A DNA stretch of 64,000 bases, from NCBI GenBank assembly GCA_028551475.1, contig CM052360.1, forward strand, positions 20,184,682 through 20,248,681, given 5' to 3'. The stretch comes from Casuarina equisetifolia (taxonomy: Eukaryota > Streptophyta > Magnoliopsida > Fagales > Casuarinaceae). Of this stretch, positions 1 to 12,984 are shown piece by piece. Each line of letters starts with the position of its first letter. The first letter of the stretch is position 1. A program made the translations under genes and the position numbers. The notes beneath the pieces are model-generated. The model searched no databases, had not been told where the DNA came from, and saw only the letters and a list, made by a program, of their open reading frames with translations.

Positions 1-110
1 TACTTCTGGAGGAAATCGTACCCGGTGGAAAGGGACTTTGGTCCAAAACACACAGGCAGTTCTCATCTTTTGGTGAACAGAAAAACTACTATTTACCCTG
101 CAAAGACCGG

Positions 111-2220
111 ATGTCTTTGCAGCTTTGTTTCAGTGCCCTACAATGGCAAAACAAACTTCTCCGCGGCAGGTGCACTTTCTTTTTTGTTAATTTGTTTAGT
201 TATATATTTTCTCCTTCCCTTTTCTGTGGTTTGTCTTTTAGACTTCTCATATCACTTAGGTTCAAATTTAAATTAAAATACTGAGAATTAAATGAATGTA
301 CTATAGATTGAAAATATATAATAAAGAGTACTTTAAGAATAAGAAATTACGCATACCTCATATAAATTTTTTTAATTCATAATTGATTTCAGGGGATAAA
401 AAAGTTTCTGGAAAAGACCTGCAAGTGATACAAAAATACAGAGAAAAACAGATTATATGAAATTTTGCATATATGGCCAAATTTAACTCAGTCTATGTTG
501 ATTTTCATTGTCAAGGCTCTACCCTTGCCCTTAAAGGTTGAATTCCTAGCTTGTATTTACATTATTTTCCGTGCTTCTATTATCGGTGTTGAATGTATAA
601 CTCTTTCACTTATGAGTCACCAACCTAAACCTTAAAACAAAACAAAAAGTACCATAAACAGCTAATATCCTATATCTACACCATGCATCATGTAATTGTC
701 TCTTTTTTTCCAATTTTTGCAAATGAACTGAATCCAACTAGAATATTATACGTCCTTAAAGTGGATAGCCAATTATACTCATGAAGAAAAATAATCAAAT
801 CTATGTTTTATCACACCTTTGAATTTCTAAATGACCTTTTTTTATTGCAATTAATGAAAGGTATGTAGATAGTACCTCTAATGATCCTTACTTCTTGCTT
901 GATCCCTAAATTGGAATTTATTGGCACAGACAAAGGCCAACGGATGGAAATAACGATGATCCAATCGACATAGAAAACACTCCATCATTGGAAGAACCAA
1001 GGAGAAAGGGGTCAGAAAGCTCGGTTCGCTTGCCTTCTAGAAGTATCTATGTAGTTCCTAATCGACTACGTCATGTGAATGAAAAGGCCTATACGCCCAA
1101 AGTAGTCTCCATTGGTCCAATTCATCATGGAAGAGCACACCTACTGGCTATGGAAAATCTTAAAGCGAAGTACCTGCAAGATCTTATCTGCATCACCAAC
1201 GTAGACAAGGAGACTTATATGGCGGTTGTAAGGCGAAACGAAGAGAAACTGCGTGCTTATTATGATGAACCGATTGAGTTTGACAGTGATGAATTTGTGA
1301 AAATCGTTTTAATGGATGCTGCTTTCATCATTGGTGTCTTATTCAAGTTCAGATATAGTAACGTGCCAGTTGGAGAGGATGACCGTATATTTGGAAAACC
1401 ATGGCTGTTGCAGGACGTATGGATTGACATGCTCTTGATTGAGAATCAACTTCCATTCTTCATTCTTAAAGATCCTTCTGAGCCCTACATGGAGTACACT
1501 GACTGTGGAAATCCGGTCTGCATCTTTAACCTCGTACATTACTTCTTCAGAGTTCAACTGCGTTTGGAGGTTGCCAAAGACAGATTGGCAAATATCAGTC
1601 CTTCTAACATTGAGCATTTTGTTGACTTCCTAAGACACTTACATCTACCTTCAAGCAACAATTGGACAGGTAAACTTCAAAAAAGCATACCTAGCATAAG
1701 GGAGTTGCACCAGGCGGGGGTCAAATTTGAAGTTGGATCGAGCAAAAACTTATTTGACTTTGAATTCAAGAATGGCAAGCTAAAGATCCCCAAACTCATT
1801 ATAGGAGATGAAACGGAAGTATTAATCCGTAATTTGATTGCTTTTGAGCAATGCCATTACAAAGAGACTTACATTAATGATTATGTTATTCTCATGAATC
1901 GCCTTATTAATACTAAAAAGGATCTGAACTTAGTGGCTGAGTATGAAATTGTTGAGAATTGGTGTAGCAATAGCGAGCAAGGATCATCTCTTATAAACAA
2001 ACTTCAAGATGGGGTTATTTTTAACTATGAGGAATTCTACTTTGCTAGTCTTTGTGAAGAGTTGCACAAGTACTATAGAACACCTTTGCACAAGTGGAAG
2101 GCGGACTTGAAACAAAAGTACTTCAACACACCATGGGCTGCCACGTCTGTTGCTGTAGGTGCTGCTCTCCTTATACTTACTTTGATCCAAACGATATGTT
2201 CTATTATCTCCATAATGTAA
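111..2220 (+). CDS. DUF247 (UPF0481) plant membrane protein, upstream copy, two-exon model
   Basis: The model joins exon 1 (coding 111-169) to exon 2 (930-2220), giving 449 residues. The family signature SIGPIHHG lies near the N-terminus, followed by ENQLPFFIL, a LIAFEQCHY block, and a hydrophobic segment at about residues 426-447 that ends the protein. This is the normal DUF247 layout with a single C-terminal anchor. Exon 2 alone has no in-frame AUG until a Met after HHGRAHLLA; the place where the sister gene (41035) has ATG reads AGG here (934-936). Splicing AG|GT at 169/170 to the acceptor before 930 joins the exon-1 ATG at 111 in frame, and no earlier ATG is visible. Most DUF247 proteins have no assigned biochemistry; some grass members act in self-incompatibility. 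The membrane location is inferred from the C-terminal helix. Family certain, start inferred. Confidence 0.85.
170..929 (+). other. Intron near the 5' end of the upstream DUF247 gene
   Basis: A donor AG|GTGCAC at 170 and an acceptor TTGGCACAG| ending at 929 bracket 760 bp of AT-rich DNA. The same structure, with recognisable similarity along much of its length, precedes exon 2 of the second DUF247 gene (40212-41030). Conservation of both junctions in the two copies is the main support for a real intron. Confidence 0.7.
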
Positions 2221-2640
2221 CCATTTCATCACTTTCTGGCACTTGTTTAGGGTTGTGCTTATATCTATTAAGTTCCAATATTGTAGGTGTCCTTTAGTTC
2301 TCTCAAAATGTGTTTTCTTATGAAATGATGGAATAATTTTTGAATTGTTTCTTTAAGCAATATTATTGCTATGTTTGTACTGACTTTCTACTCCTAAAAT
2401 GATCTTATTCGAGTGTTTAATGCTAATAAATTCTATTTTAATCATGCTAAATTTCTTCTCTAATACAACGTCTATAAGCTATTTAGGCGGGATACGAAGT
2501 CTGTATGCAACCTTTGGTAGTTAGCAATGTTGGTCTACAATAGTAGAACTAAGAAACACAGGGTATGTCATCAAGAAAATCTAAAAGCATAATAAAGTTT
2601 ACGTTCAATGCTTTGGACGAAAAAGCTTCTAAAGTTAAGT
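2221..2640 (+). other. 3' UTR and duplicated 3' flank of the upstream DUF247 gene
   Basis: The sequence after the stop codon matches that after the second DUF247 gene (42502-42707, then 43290-43520). Shared stretches include CATTTCATCAC, the AAGCAATAT region and a CTACAATAGTAGAACTAAG block. It contains AATAAA-like signals, for example near 2425. The downstream copy is split by a LINE that is absent here. Confidence 0.6.
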
Positions 2641-5216
2641 AGTTCGCCAAACTGAGACACGGCAGCATGAGATACGGTAGTGTTTTAAGGAATAAGAGTC
2701 ACTTAAGTTGTCCAGTGACGTTTGGGTGTATGTCATGTTGGAAATTCAGGTAGGTTTGGTACCACTAGTTGCAAAATTCAACAAGATGCATCACCCACAT
2801 ATGAATTAAACAAATAATTATAAAAATTTAGATACCCAAATACAACAAATTTAAGAAGTTTTGTACCAACACAATATTATATGTCTCCTATAATCTATTT
2901 TCATTAGATTTTCTCATATTTTTTCATTTATCAAACAAACATCTTATTGATTCTTTCAACAATTAGTCCCAAGGAGACTTCTCTCCTAAGTAAAAGAGAA
3001 AAAAGGGTTTTCTCTTATCTGATTCTACTCCCCCAAACATGGGAGGAGGGCAACTTTGACTAACCGAGTGCTGTCCTGAGAGACAAACGCTGATGGTGCA
3101 GAGCGGCTTGATTTGAATTTCCAAAAATGCTACAAACGGGTATGAGCCATGATAGAAAGCATTCTCTTGTATAAAAGAATCCAACGCTCTAGTTTTTAGC
3201 CTTCGAGATATTCTCTGCTCAATCATGTGATTAGTCAAGTTTGATCGGCTAAATTTACTCTACTTGTTGTAAACATATTTCTCACTTGTCAATTGTATTT
3301 GAATCCCTTGTTTTTTTTTTCTTTTTTCTTTTTTTTTTAAAAGAAGTGTATTTCATTTAGGCATCTAAGGTTGAGATACCAAAACCCTAGAAGTTCGATT
3401 ACTTTGGGGCTTTTCTGTTTTAAGCAATTCCTTGTTAAATTTATATCATTTGGAAATGTTTAGGACAAGAACGTGCTTAAATCGCTTCATTCACTCCACG
3501 TGTGGAGATTCAGTAGCTGAAATGCTGTGCTTTTCAGCTGCATAGTGCTACGGCTCCAACTTGCAAGGTATAGTTTTTGTGTGAGGTTTCTTTGTTCTTT
3601 ATAAAAGGGCAAACAGGTGTCAATAATGAGTGTTGAACTTGAGACTCTTTTAAGTGAAAAAGTTACCTCATGCTGCCAGGAACTTCACTAGACTACTAAG
3701 GAATTGACTTATTGTTTGTGATTACCTTTTGAAAATGGTGGATATGCTGTAAAAATTTTAGTGCAAGGCTTCCTTAATTAGTTGGGTTAAAGAAAGTGAA
3801 CGTAGGTGCCAAACGTGCTTGGACCCAATCACGTATGTTCGGACCAAATCATTTGATGTTTATGCAATATTCCCTCTAACTCTCTCTATAGTCACATGTT
3901 CGGTAGCTCAAATGCAGTTAATAGTGGATTCTCACCTAAATGACAGGATTTGAGACATCTATTCCCAAATGCCCTTTTTACCTAACTAAAAGGGAAAAAA
4001 AAAGTCTCTCTAATTTATTTTATGCCTGTTAATTGCTTGCTGGTTGGGACTGTTTATTGAGCTTTCCGTTGATAATCTTGTTGCTTTACTCGTGCAAATC
4101 AAGTAGAACATCACTAGAATGCATTTCAGTAAAATGAAATTAAAAAGAGATCAAGGTAAACTTAAAATCCAAATTCAACCCCTCTTATTCCAGGCCAATT
4201 AGTCTTAACATTGAGCAGCACTTGAATAATCTCTGACTTTTCCACAATTTTCAAACATAATCGGTGTAAACTTGGTAGCGTTAACCTAGGTGGCCACTAC
4301 CTCATGTTTAAGGCTCTTCCCACGGAAATAGCTTACAACGCCGGGTATTCTGTTTACCCGCTGGGCTACCCACTGGCTTCATTTTCAGATCAGTTTGTTG
4401 ATAATAGGCCCGACTTTCGTTTTTCACTTACGATGACACCAAACGCCATCGCTTCAATCTCATATTATAACTTCTTCAGCCCACTTCTCGTCATGGCCCA
4501 TTATATTTAATCTGTTGAGCCCACACGCTGCAGCAGTCCAAAAACATTGTTTCGGCCCGTAACTGTCACGGATTTATCCTTACGTACAGATCAGAACAAA
4601 CAAGAACTTTTTAACATTCAAGCACGCTGAAGTTCTACAAGAGAAGAGCTCATGAGTATTTTATCTTCAAATGTAGAATATTTAGGCTTAACACAATATC
4701 ATTAATGAGATATTATGCCTTTCCAAAACCAAATATTCTTTATTTATTTTTGGCACATAGGGTATAACTTTTACCATCACTTTTGGGTTTTACCAAATTT
4801 CTAACATATAACCTTTATAAACCCAAACGCACATTTATTTGTCAATCTCAAAATAGTAGTAACAACATTATACTAACAAACTGAAATACTTGACTAGTTC
4901 ACTGCTAGATCATTTTTATACTTCCGTTTCGTCTCTATTGACATCAACAACTCCCATACTCTGTCATCGTCGAGATAGTGAATTGATTAATTGCTGTGTA
5001 GCTTCTTAAATAGTTCTCACATTGCTGAAGATTGAAAACACTCGCTGTCATTATTATTGTGGCTAAGTGGCAATTGTTTGTTCATATTGTCGGGCAATTT
5101 TTTTCTCTGTTAAGTTTGATTTGCAATCAACAATACAAACTACTTCCAGCTGTCTTACTGCAAATATTCCACTATAGCACATAACGTTAAAAAAATAAAA
5201 ATAAAAATAAAAATTG
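2641..5216. other. Unassigned intergenic DNA
   Basis: I see no supported gene. There is a T-rich tract at about 3309-3345. The stretches at about 2990-3240 and 4290-4570 have more balanced base composition and short open frames, but none resembles a known family and none has splice or start context. They may be old transposon pieces. Confidence 0.4.
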
Positions 5217-5222
5217 AAGGGG

Positions 5223-5269
<47 letters not shown>

Positions 5270-6259
5270 TGGTAGAAATATAAGTTTACATTAATACAAA
5301 ATAGTACCCAAAAGTATAAGAGTATACTTTAACATTACAAGAATTACCAAAACTACAAAAAAATAGAAGTTGAAAGCCTTCAAATCTCATTTAAAATGAT
5401 ATTTTCTTGTGAGAATTTTATATTTTAGAACAAAGAAGCTCTTCTTCGTATAGTTTTTCCTTACTTTAGCCAACAAGATTAGAATATCAATTGTTCTATT
5501 TTGAAATCGTTTTCTATTCCATTTTATTCATATATAATAAATGCAAACTAAAAAAGATATCTTAAGAATCTTTGCACCAAATCTTTTCTTTTAGTTGCTT
5601 TGATCATTCATTCTAGTTCTTCATTCCATTCTCCAATATTATGTCGAATTTCATTTTGAGTAAGGATAATCTTCCAAACTATCATTGTCCATAGACATTA
5701 AAAAAAAAAATGATTTATGTTTTCTATTTGGGATTGACAAAAGTCACAGTACAAGTTAATTGAAGGAAGCCATTATATCATTCTTTTTAATATAGAGAGT
5801 TGATCTTGACAAATTAGTCATCCAACGAAGTTATACTTGTAAATACCACTAATCTAAATTAGATTATACCAATCCACTTTTTCATTAACTGGTTGAAGGT
5901 TCTGATAAATTTCTTTGCAACAATAGGTAGACCTATAAATAATCGAGATAAGTGTAGCCATTATTTTGAGAAGACCTTTCCAACTCTATACTATGAGAAC
6001 CTTTGATATCAAACTACATTACTGAAGTTCTTTTACATTTTGTATTATGGATCCACATATTCCATAATATAACATCTAGAAGACTGATGAGATTTCAAAG
6101 TATACATCATAAAAGAACTTTATTTCAAAGTTTAAGATTCAATAACTCTAATTCCCCTTCCTTTTTTGGTAAGCAAACTATTTGCTAAACAAGTTTGTAA
6201 GAGCATTTTGTATATGTATTACTTACCCATAGAAAAGTCCTGATTAAAGGGGATAATAT
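5217..6259 (-). mobile_element. 5'-truncated L1-type LINE, minus strand, with 13-bp target duplication
   Basis: AAGGGGATAATAT occurs at 5217-5229 and again at 6247-6259, bracketing about 1 kb. Read on the minus strand, the insert carries the end of a LINE ORF2-like frame and a 3' UTR shared with the copies near 22511, 29205, 39225 and 42708. The 3' end abuts a (TA)n tract where a poly(A) tail would be expected. Frames are broken by many stops, so it is a dead 5'-truncated copy. Confidence 0.75.
5226..5263. repeat. (TA)n microsatellite
   Basis: About 19 TA units, then TGTATATT, at the 3' end of the minus-strand LINE. It may have grown from the LINE tail. Confidence 0.9.
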
Positions 6260-6299
6260 TTTTGCAAGACCCAACTTGAACCTTCCTTTCTTGGGTTGT

Positions 6300-7100
6300 T
6301 AGGTTGTCTTAGCTCTTTCAATGTGAACATGTATCTCATAATAAATAACTAGAAAGATGCTCTTCTAGATGCTCGTCTTGATTTTGTAATAAATAACTAG
6401 AAAATAATGTAATAGATAACGTTTTTTGAATTGAAAATACCAATGTAGAGAGAAAGGTAAAATGTTTTCCGGTTCTATGTTTTTGAGCAAGCTTAATCGG
6501 TAGAAGTCAACTGGTCAGAGAGTTCCTAGGCTACACCAAGTCCTTAAAGATCCAAAACACGTTGGTAGACCAATCCCATCCTCTTCATAATATATGTCTA
6601 TGGCTGCCTGGAACATCCGGGGTATTATTGCCCGGGAAATCCTAGTGACATCCGTAAGATGGTGACTGATAATAATGTTGGATTAATTTTTCTCTTAGTA
6701 TGCATCTCATAATAAATAACTAGGAAGATGCTCTTACCGATTTTGTAATAAACTACTAGAAATAATGTGGCGAGAACGTTTTCAGATTTGGAAATACCAA
6801 CTTGGAGAGCAAGGCATAATATTTTAAGGTTCTAAGTTTTTTAAGCAAGCCCAATAGGTAGGTGGCAACTGGATTGGCACATGCATCATATAATAGATAA
6901 CTAGAAAGATGCTCTTGCCGATTTGTAATATCAACTGATAAGATTTTTCATAAAGCTGTAGGACTGAATAGATGGTTGAGAGGCTTATTTGGACCGTTTA
7001 CAGAAAGGTTACCTGATTGCAGAAGATAGGGCAGTAGGAATACATAACATACTTTGCAGCAGTCATTCCATCATGGGCTCTGTAACCCATATAAAGTTTT
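6300..7100 (+). repeat. Array upstream block with three iterations of an ATAAATAACTAG unit
   Basis: The motif CATAATAAATAACTAGAAAG followed by GATGCTCTT starts near 6336, 6706 and 6886 in diverged form. The block continues with GGCTTATTTGGACCG and GCAGCAGTCATT. The same order recurs at about 60190-60560 and 45150-45470, each time upstream of the promoter-like module. No coding frame is conserved. Confidence 0.6.
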
Positions 7101-7299
7101 GCACGGATATAAAGCATGACGTTGATAAAAATATTTATTTTTATGAATCTCACAAACGGGATTAAAGAATAAGATTAGTTGATGGAACAAGAGGAATATG
7201 TCTGGGGATCGACTGGTAGTGATAAAAGGAATCGCTTTTTTTGAACAATTCTTTCAAAAAACAATGAATCTATCTGATTGATGAGTCATAAGACAATAC

Positions 7300-8190
7300 A
7301 ATTCAGAGTATGGCAGTGGCCTGTCTCAAAGCATCACCCTCCTTCGGAAGCTAGCCAGAAATTTAAAGAAGAGTCTAAAGAACGTGGGAAACTTGTGCTT
7401 TGTTTTTGGCGTCTCGAGTATCAACTCTGCAGCAGAAAGTTCTTGAACATTTCTGACAAAGCCAACTGGGGAAGTGCATTATACGAAAAGCAGCAGAAAG
7501 TTCTACACTAAATTTAGATTGAATCGTCGCGCTAATATTTAGTAGCCTGTTCATTTTTTAAGCCAAGTAATATCAGGAAAGGCAATAATGTAGAAAATAA
7601 ATGGTCGTTCTGCTTGTAACTCTAGCTCAGGTATCTTATCGTCAGTTTCTAAGAAATTTGATGCCGGTAATCGTTTGATACTGCGGACTTTTCAGGCAAC
7701 TAAGATGAAAAAGACAAGAATTGCTATACCGTAGCACGCAAATGACAGTTTTGTTGTTTTGGTTAAAGCTGATCTTAACGGTCCCCACAACCCTATTGGC
7801 CGGTCTTAGTATATTATAAATTTTGGGTAAGAAAAAGACTTCATGCAAATCATCATCAGCTAACGTCTAAAGCAACAAATTACCTGGATCCCCAGAGACG
7901 TATATTAGTATAGCTGGTTTTGTATTTTTCTGTACGAAAGAGAAAGGAGAGAGAGAGAGAGCACAACTACAATAATACTATTCTAATACATCAACAAGTT
8001 TAAAGTATATCCTTCCTCCGTTTCACCAACCGGCAGTGGCCAATTTCTCTCTCTCTCTTTGCCCTCCATGCATTTGTTATTGTATGTTTCTTTCCCATGT
8101 CGCTGTTACAGCATGAATGACTGCTAAGTTGTTGCATTCACTTGCTATCGCGTCAAACTTCAAAGTTCAAAGTAGCAGACTGAACGGTGT
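7300..8190 (+). repeat. Promoter-like module, copy 1
   Basis: Most complete example of the recurring module. In order it has GTGGCCTGTCTCA, a GTATCAACTC stretch, a TATA-like TATTATAAAT near 7813, GACTTCATGCAAATCATC, a GA-rich tract (7945-7962), a degenerate donor position (TTTAAAGTATATCC near 8000), and a CT-rich stretch before CATGTCGCTGTTACAGCATG. The same order recurs about a dozen times, always on the plus strand, which suggests a promoter plus first exon of a duplicated locus. Confidence 0.6.
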
Positions 8191-8219
8191 TGAGTGTTTA
8201 TTCTGCAACCTGATTTGGT

Positions 8220-8870
8220 AAACGGGAACTAGATGGGAGGATGCATCCTGTAATAAACAACTAGAACGATACTTTACGAAGCTGTATGACTGCATAGAAT
8301 ACTAATAAGCTTCGTAGACTTCAGACTGCGGAACGCTACAGCTGTTCAGGTTGCTCAACTTTTTCGTGACGCCTTCATTTTGGGTCTTCAGATCATATTT
8401 GAAAGAAAATGAATTGGATCTTCGCATAACGTTTCTTTACGCTATAAGATGTTGTCAAAATGTGAGGAAGAAGAGAGAATCACTGGGTAAAAACTTGTTT
8501 ATTGATGAACAAGAAAGCCCATTTGATACAATAAGTACAAATGGGAAAAATTGATCCCATGTTAGTGATTAATGTATACAAGTGTTTCTCTCTATATTGC
8601 AATCTGAAGGGGAGTTCTTCGGTGATACGAGCTCCATCCTATCTGAGAGCTAATTTGCAGAGAATTGCAGATGAGAGAGGGAAAGGCCACCTCTGCTTAT
8701 ATCCGAACAGGTGTAATATGTAATACAGAGGAAACATAAGAAACTCTGCGGGGGTCATTACTCCATGCGAGTACTACTCCATGTCCCTCCCATATAAGGA
8801 TTTCAATTATTCTTTTAGACATCGAGGAAGTGTCAAGTTGTCTTGCGATAAAGGTGCGGTGGTCTCTCAT
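8220..8870. other. Array linker DNA, unassigned
   Basis: A degenerate piece of the AATAAACAACTAGAA block lies at about 8245-8290. The rest shows no recognisable gene. Short open frames here have no family similarity that I can see. Confidence 0.3.
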
Positions 8871-9420
8871 ATTATCACCCTCCCGGGGACGTTGGCCAAA
8901 AATTTAAAGAAGACTCTTCTTCAAGATGCCCGAAATTATAAAAATTAATTGACATTAGTAATATGAAGCAAATGATATTAAGAAAGGCAATAATATAGTA
9001 GAAAAATGGCTGTTGTTTGCTGTTTTCGTGGAAGTTGTCCTTAACAGTCCCCACAGCCCAGGTGGCAGTCAAAGTACAATATAAATAACTGTTAAGATAG
9101 AGACTTCATGCAAGTCATCGACCGATAACGTCAATGGCGATGAATTATCTTCCTCATCTGAGACGTATTCCTAAAGCCCCTTTTCTTTTCTATTTCCTTT
9201 TATGTTTCCATGATAGCAAAAGGATAGAGTGTGAGCACGAAGCCAATTATATTATTCCAAAAGATCACAAGTTTTAAGGTATATCCCCTCCTCTTTCACA
9301 CACCGTCAGGAGCCCATTTCTCTCCATCTCTTGCCGTCCTTGTTCTGAAGATATTTCCTTCCATGTTTCTCTTACAGCATCCGTGACTGCTGGGCATTAC
9401 CATCGTTTTGTAATATGTCT
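8870..9420 (+). repeat. Promoter-like module, copy 2
   Basis: Contains CAGTCCCCACAGCCCA, TATAAATA near 9079, GAGACTTCATGCAAGTCATC, GATAACGTCAATGGCGA and the donor-like TTTTAAGGTATATCC with GT at 9279. The interval of about 200 bp from TATA to donor is close to that of copies 1 and 4, which is the reason to read this interval as a first exon. Confidence 0.6.
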
Positions 9421-9469
9421 TTAATTAGAGTTCGCTGTTCTTGGAAGATGAAAGGAAACATATACCCTA

Positions 9470-9800
9470 GTGTTAATAACCAAACAACAAAACCGGTGCT
9501 ACATCAAGAATTTTCCACTTTTCTGAGAGGTGGAACGTTCAAATAGTTCAACTTCGAGGAAACAAAATGGAAAAGAAAGAGGAAAAAATAGACAACGACC
9601 ACATCCTTAGTTGGGGAATTATTCATCATCGCACAAAAAAAATATAGCTAGATCAACAAGAAGTTAGCAGAAAGTAAACTACATTATTGTTAATACATAT
9701 TTATACGGAGGCAATTGCTAACTACCCAAAAAAATAGGGTCAAACAAGACCAAAATAAGATAATTACCATTAGCTAGGATTTTCATGTATGCAATAGGTC
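9470..9800 (+). repeat. Array block between first exon and gene body
   Basis: Stretches such as CCGGTGCTACATCAAGAA, TTCGAGGAAACAAAATGG and GATAATTACCATTAG recur in the same order before gene copy B (14090-14450 and 15120-15300) and at 19600-19800. The last part recurs at 47400-47460 before copy C. Probably intronic sequence of the amplified locus. Confidence 0.45.
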
Positions 9801-9879
9801 AGATATGAAATAACTTACCTGCTGCAATTTTTCTCTGCTTCTTCTTCTTCTTTTTTTAATGAGATTGTTTGGGTCCTGA

Positions 9880-10340
9880 TGTTGTAGATTCAATGAAGTG
9901 ACTATTAGTTATTAGATATGGTCCTAATACGGGTTATAATATTATCGTGTATCATAGTTTTCATATTTGCCATAGGTTTTATTATTTTCCATTGTTAGTC
10001 CCTCATTATTCATTATAAATAGAACTCGTGTTCATGGCCTTTATTCAAACAAGCAATAACACGATTGCTTCTACATATTGCTCTCTCTCTCTCTCTTTCT
10101 TTCCTTTCCGCCTGTCTTCTCCAACTTTCGCTGGTGCACAAGCTTCGTAAATGAAAAAATCAGAGAAACACAAATTGCAAGTGTTCAAATATGAATGTTA
10201 TTTGTCAACTTCCATATTTAACTTCTCCACGTCAGCCCTTGTATGGTCTCTTTACCATGTAGCGCCGCACGGATGAAGTAAATCTTTAGGGTTTGTTTTT
10301 CCCTAGTATATAATTGTATTTAGCTTCTATTCTTTTTATT
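9880..10340. other. Possible solo LTR or LTR fragment between array blocks
   Basis: Sequence not shared with the other array copies separates GAAATAACTTACC (about 9810) from the exon-1-like sequence of gene copy A. It has a TATA-like CATTATAAATAGA and a following CT-rich run (10079-10100), as a plant LTR would. No partner LTR or target duplication was found. Confidence 0.25.
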
Positions 10341-10452
10341 AAATTGTAAGAGAATTTGAGAACACCATTGTCGTTTCTCGTGAGGTTTGCTTGTGTTAAT
10401 AAAATAAGTTTTATCCTTCATCCTTCTCTCATCAAGCTGGGCATTCATCTAG

Positions 10453-12975
10453 CTCCAGAATTTTCAGCAAGCAACAGCCGCACGTTCAAACAACAGGTTT
10501 CCACCGCGCAACGAGACACTGAATGGACTGATAAATCACCCAGGTCACTCCGCTGATGGCAACAACAATAGAAATGAAAATTCGCTACGCCAAGCCGCAG
10601 CACAAACCGACCCATTTGCGCAAGCTTGGTCAGTGCCAAAAGAAAATCCTCACGAAACTGAAAAAGGGGGAGCCAAGAGTTTACGTGCATCTAACAGGTC
10701 CGCTCGGCACAATGAAGAATGGAACCCGGCTCCGGTAAATCCACACCAAGTTCCGGGTATGCCAAATCCCAAGGCAAAGACCACTTCCACTAAACCTGGT
10801 TCCAGTGGAGGAACCAAAAACAAGGACTGATAGCACCATGCTGTTCGTCTAAGGTAAGTAAAAGTGCATGACAGAGATCTATACAGAAGAAAGCATACTG
10901 AATCGAATAGAGGAAAGGCATAGTGATGCTTGATGTTGACTTTTGTCATGCATCTTGTCAATTCCAAATCATTTTTACCTTGAGACGACGAATGCTGATC
11001 TGAACAACATCCTGGTGTGGTGCTTGTTGTCTTTGTTTTAAATTTATTATCATCTAATTCTCTTATTTTCACTTTTTCATACTAGTTGGAGATAAATAAA
11101 TTACATTAAAAAATTATGATTACTTAATAATGTTTAAATATAAGAAATGTCACCTCAGTTCATGATCTAACCTTTAAATTTAACATTAAATCTTTTTCTA
11201 GCAATCTTTCCAATCTATTCACCTGTTCTTTTCTCTCTTCTCGGTCAAAAGTGTCCCTCATTGTTTTTTGTTTCAATTACCTTCACCATTTTCACCATAA
11301 CTCGAATGCATGTTTTCTATCACTTTATCAGGGTTAGACATATTGCATGTCTACTAGCTCATTTGCCCAATTACGATATTGTAATCAACATCATTTTGCT
11401 ATTTTTTCTTGATCTAGATTTAAAGGTTACAGTGACCAAATTTGTTGATGCCATGTCGGATAAGATGTTTGAAAAATCATTTTTGACTAGAATAGATCTC
11501 GAAAGGTCATTACTGTAGACAAGGATGCAGATGCTAAGATGAAGGTACTCGAGAAGTAGTCCTTTTGGAAGTTCCAAAGATCCTAAATTTTGCTTATTTT
11601 CCTGTATTATTCTTATTCTTGATCACATTCCCTAAGCGCATGCAGCGTACAAAGGTTCTTATTTCGGGATAGAAAAATGGAGAACTTCTAAACGGATTTT
11701 GTAAGATAAGTTTTGGAATAATGGGACCACTACTGTGCAAAGTTTGTCTTCGAGGAATTGTGTCGTTAGTGAGGAAGTTGGGTCCGTGGTTCTTATAGCC
11801 CATATAGTATCTTCTTTTGACCGGGGCTTAAAAACATAAAAATACATTTTGATATCCTCGGTAAAATTTTTGGCAAATTAAAAAATCAATAGCATTATTA
11901 GCCGTTATGATATGTAGCAGCCTTAATTACTTCCTCTAAACTATCTGTTGAAGCATAAAATTGGGTTGAGCTTGCCCTTTTTCGGTTATTTTACCTATAA
12001 TGTCATTTCATGGATTCATAATATTCCCTACTAAGGTATTTTAGCTGCGTTCAGGCTGAGGATGACATCTAGCAAACTTGTGCACAACATAATATGACTG
12101 ATATTCTTCTGAAAAATATAACTGGAGAGGTTGATAAGGATAATTCAAATCATATAAATATGTTCCCCTTAAGTAAACAAATTAAATTGTCAAGCATTTT
12201 CTCATGTCAACGTAATTGTTTCTACATGATTATATATACGGAGCCACTAAATTCTGAAATATAAAAAACAAAACTATCTTCCTTCTTAGGTCGATCTTAA
12301 GTATTAAAATGGATGAGGTTATACTATGCATATAAGCAATTGTATGTCTCTTTCTATGCCTGTTCTATAATTATATAATAGGAAATAAATAATAGTTTTC
12401 TCTTGGATTCCCTTTTGAGAAGTCGACACATTAGCAACCTTTCAAGACTGGGTTCGTGAGTTTGCATTCTATGGCACTTATTATGCAACTAAATTAGGGC
12501 ATCAATTCCGTATTAATAGATTTCTCTTGATTTCGTTAACTTTATAATAAATTAGGCTTTCCTCTTGTCCTCACTCCTATTTGTTAGTTGATTTTATGTT
12601 GTTCTTTGCGAGTATTGTTTTGAAATTGGAGGTTCCATTATGATGTTTTCGTTGCTATTTGCAGAACGGCGCTGGGCTTCCTAACCGGATCTTAGAAAGC
12701 ACTTGGGGTTCAGAGTTTCAATGTGTGAACAAGATCGTGCTCTATTTTCTAGTTGCCAATTGAAGAAAATACTAAATAAGGCTCATAGACTTCAAAGTTG
12801 TTGTTTTCGAGTTTTTAAGTTTGTTGTTGTTGTCTTCATCGGATGGTTTGTGATCATACTTGAAGAACAAGTGTTTTTATTCCCGATAATGTTAATCATT
12901 ATTGATAATGATTCATGGGTCATTCTTGGTAATGGTTCATGGATCATTCTTGGTAATGATTCATTGTCATTTTAA
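10453..12975 (+). pseudogene. Unknown multi-exon gene, copy A (decayed)
   Basis: I do not recognise the family. A first coding block (10453-10853) is open for 125 codons, rich in Asn, Gln, Pro and Ser, and has a stop (10828) shortly before a good donor AAG|GTAAGT at 10853/10854. After an intron-like stretch, acceptor TTACAG| leads at 11433 into a frame containing DAMSDKMFEKS. A further conserved block near 12057 (GCTGAGGATGACATCTAGCA) follows CAG but contains a stop. The last block (about 12700-12975) encodes QLKKILNK, RLQS and a long hydrophobic stretch. The same blocks in the same order occur in copies B and C. Stops near exon ends suggest a pseudogene. Confidence 0.5.
12908..12968 (+). repeat. 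Short tandem repeat in the 3' end of copy A
   Basis: A unit of about 27 bp containing ATTCATGGGTCATTCTTGG repeats roughly twice. It extends the open frame beyond the point where the equivalent frame of copy C stops. Confidence 0.6.
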
Positions 12976-12984
12976 ATAATATTG

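Noticed and set aside
988-990. TTG as the start codon of the upstream DUF247 gene
   Set aside because: TTG starts are not normal for plant nuclear genes, the frame is open upstream, and an in-frame ATG in exon 1 is reached by a splice pattern conserved with the sister gene.
9880-10340. Firm call of a solo LTR
   Set aside because: Promoter-like features are present but no target duplication or second copy was found, so it is kept only as a low-confidence feature.
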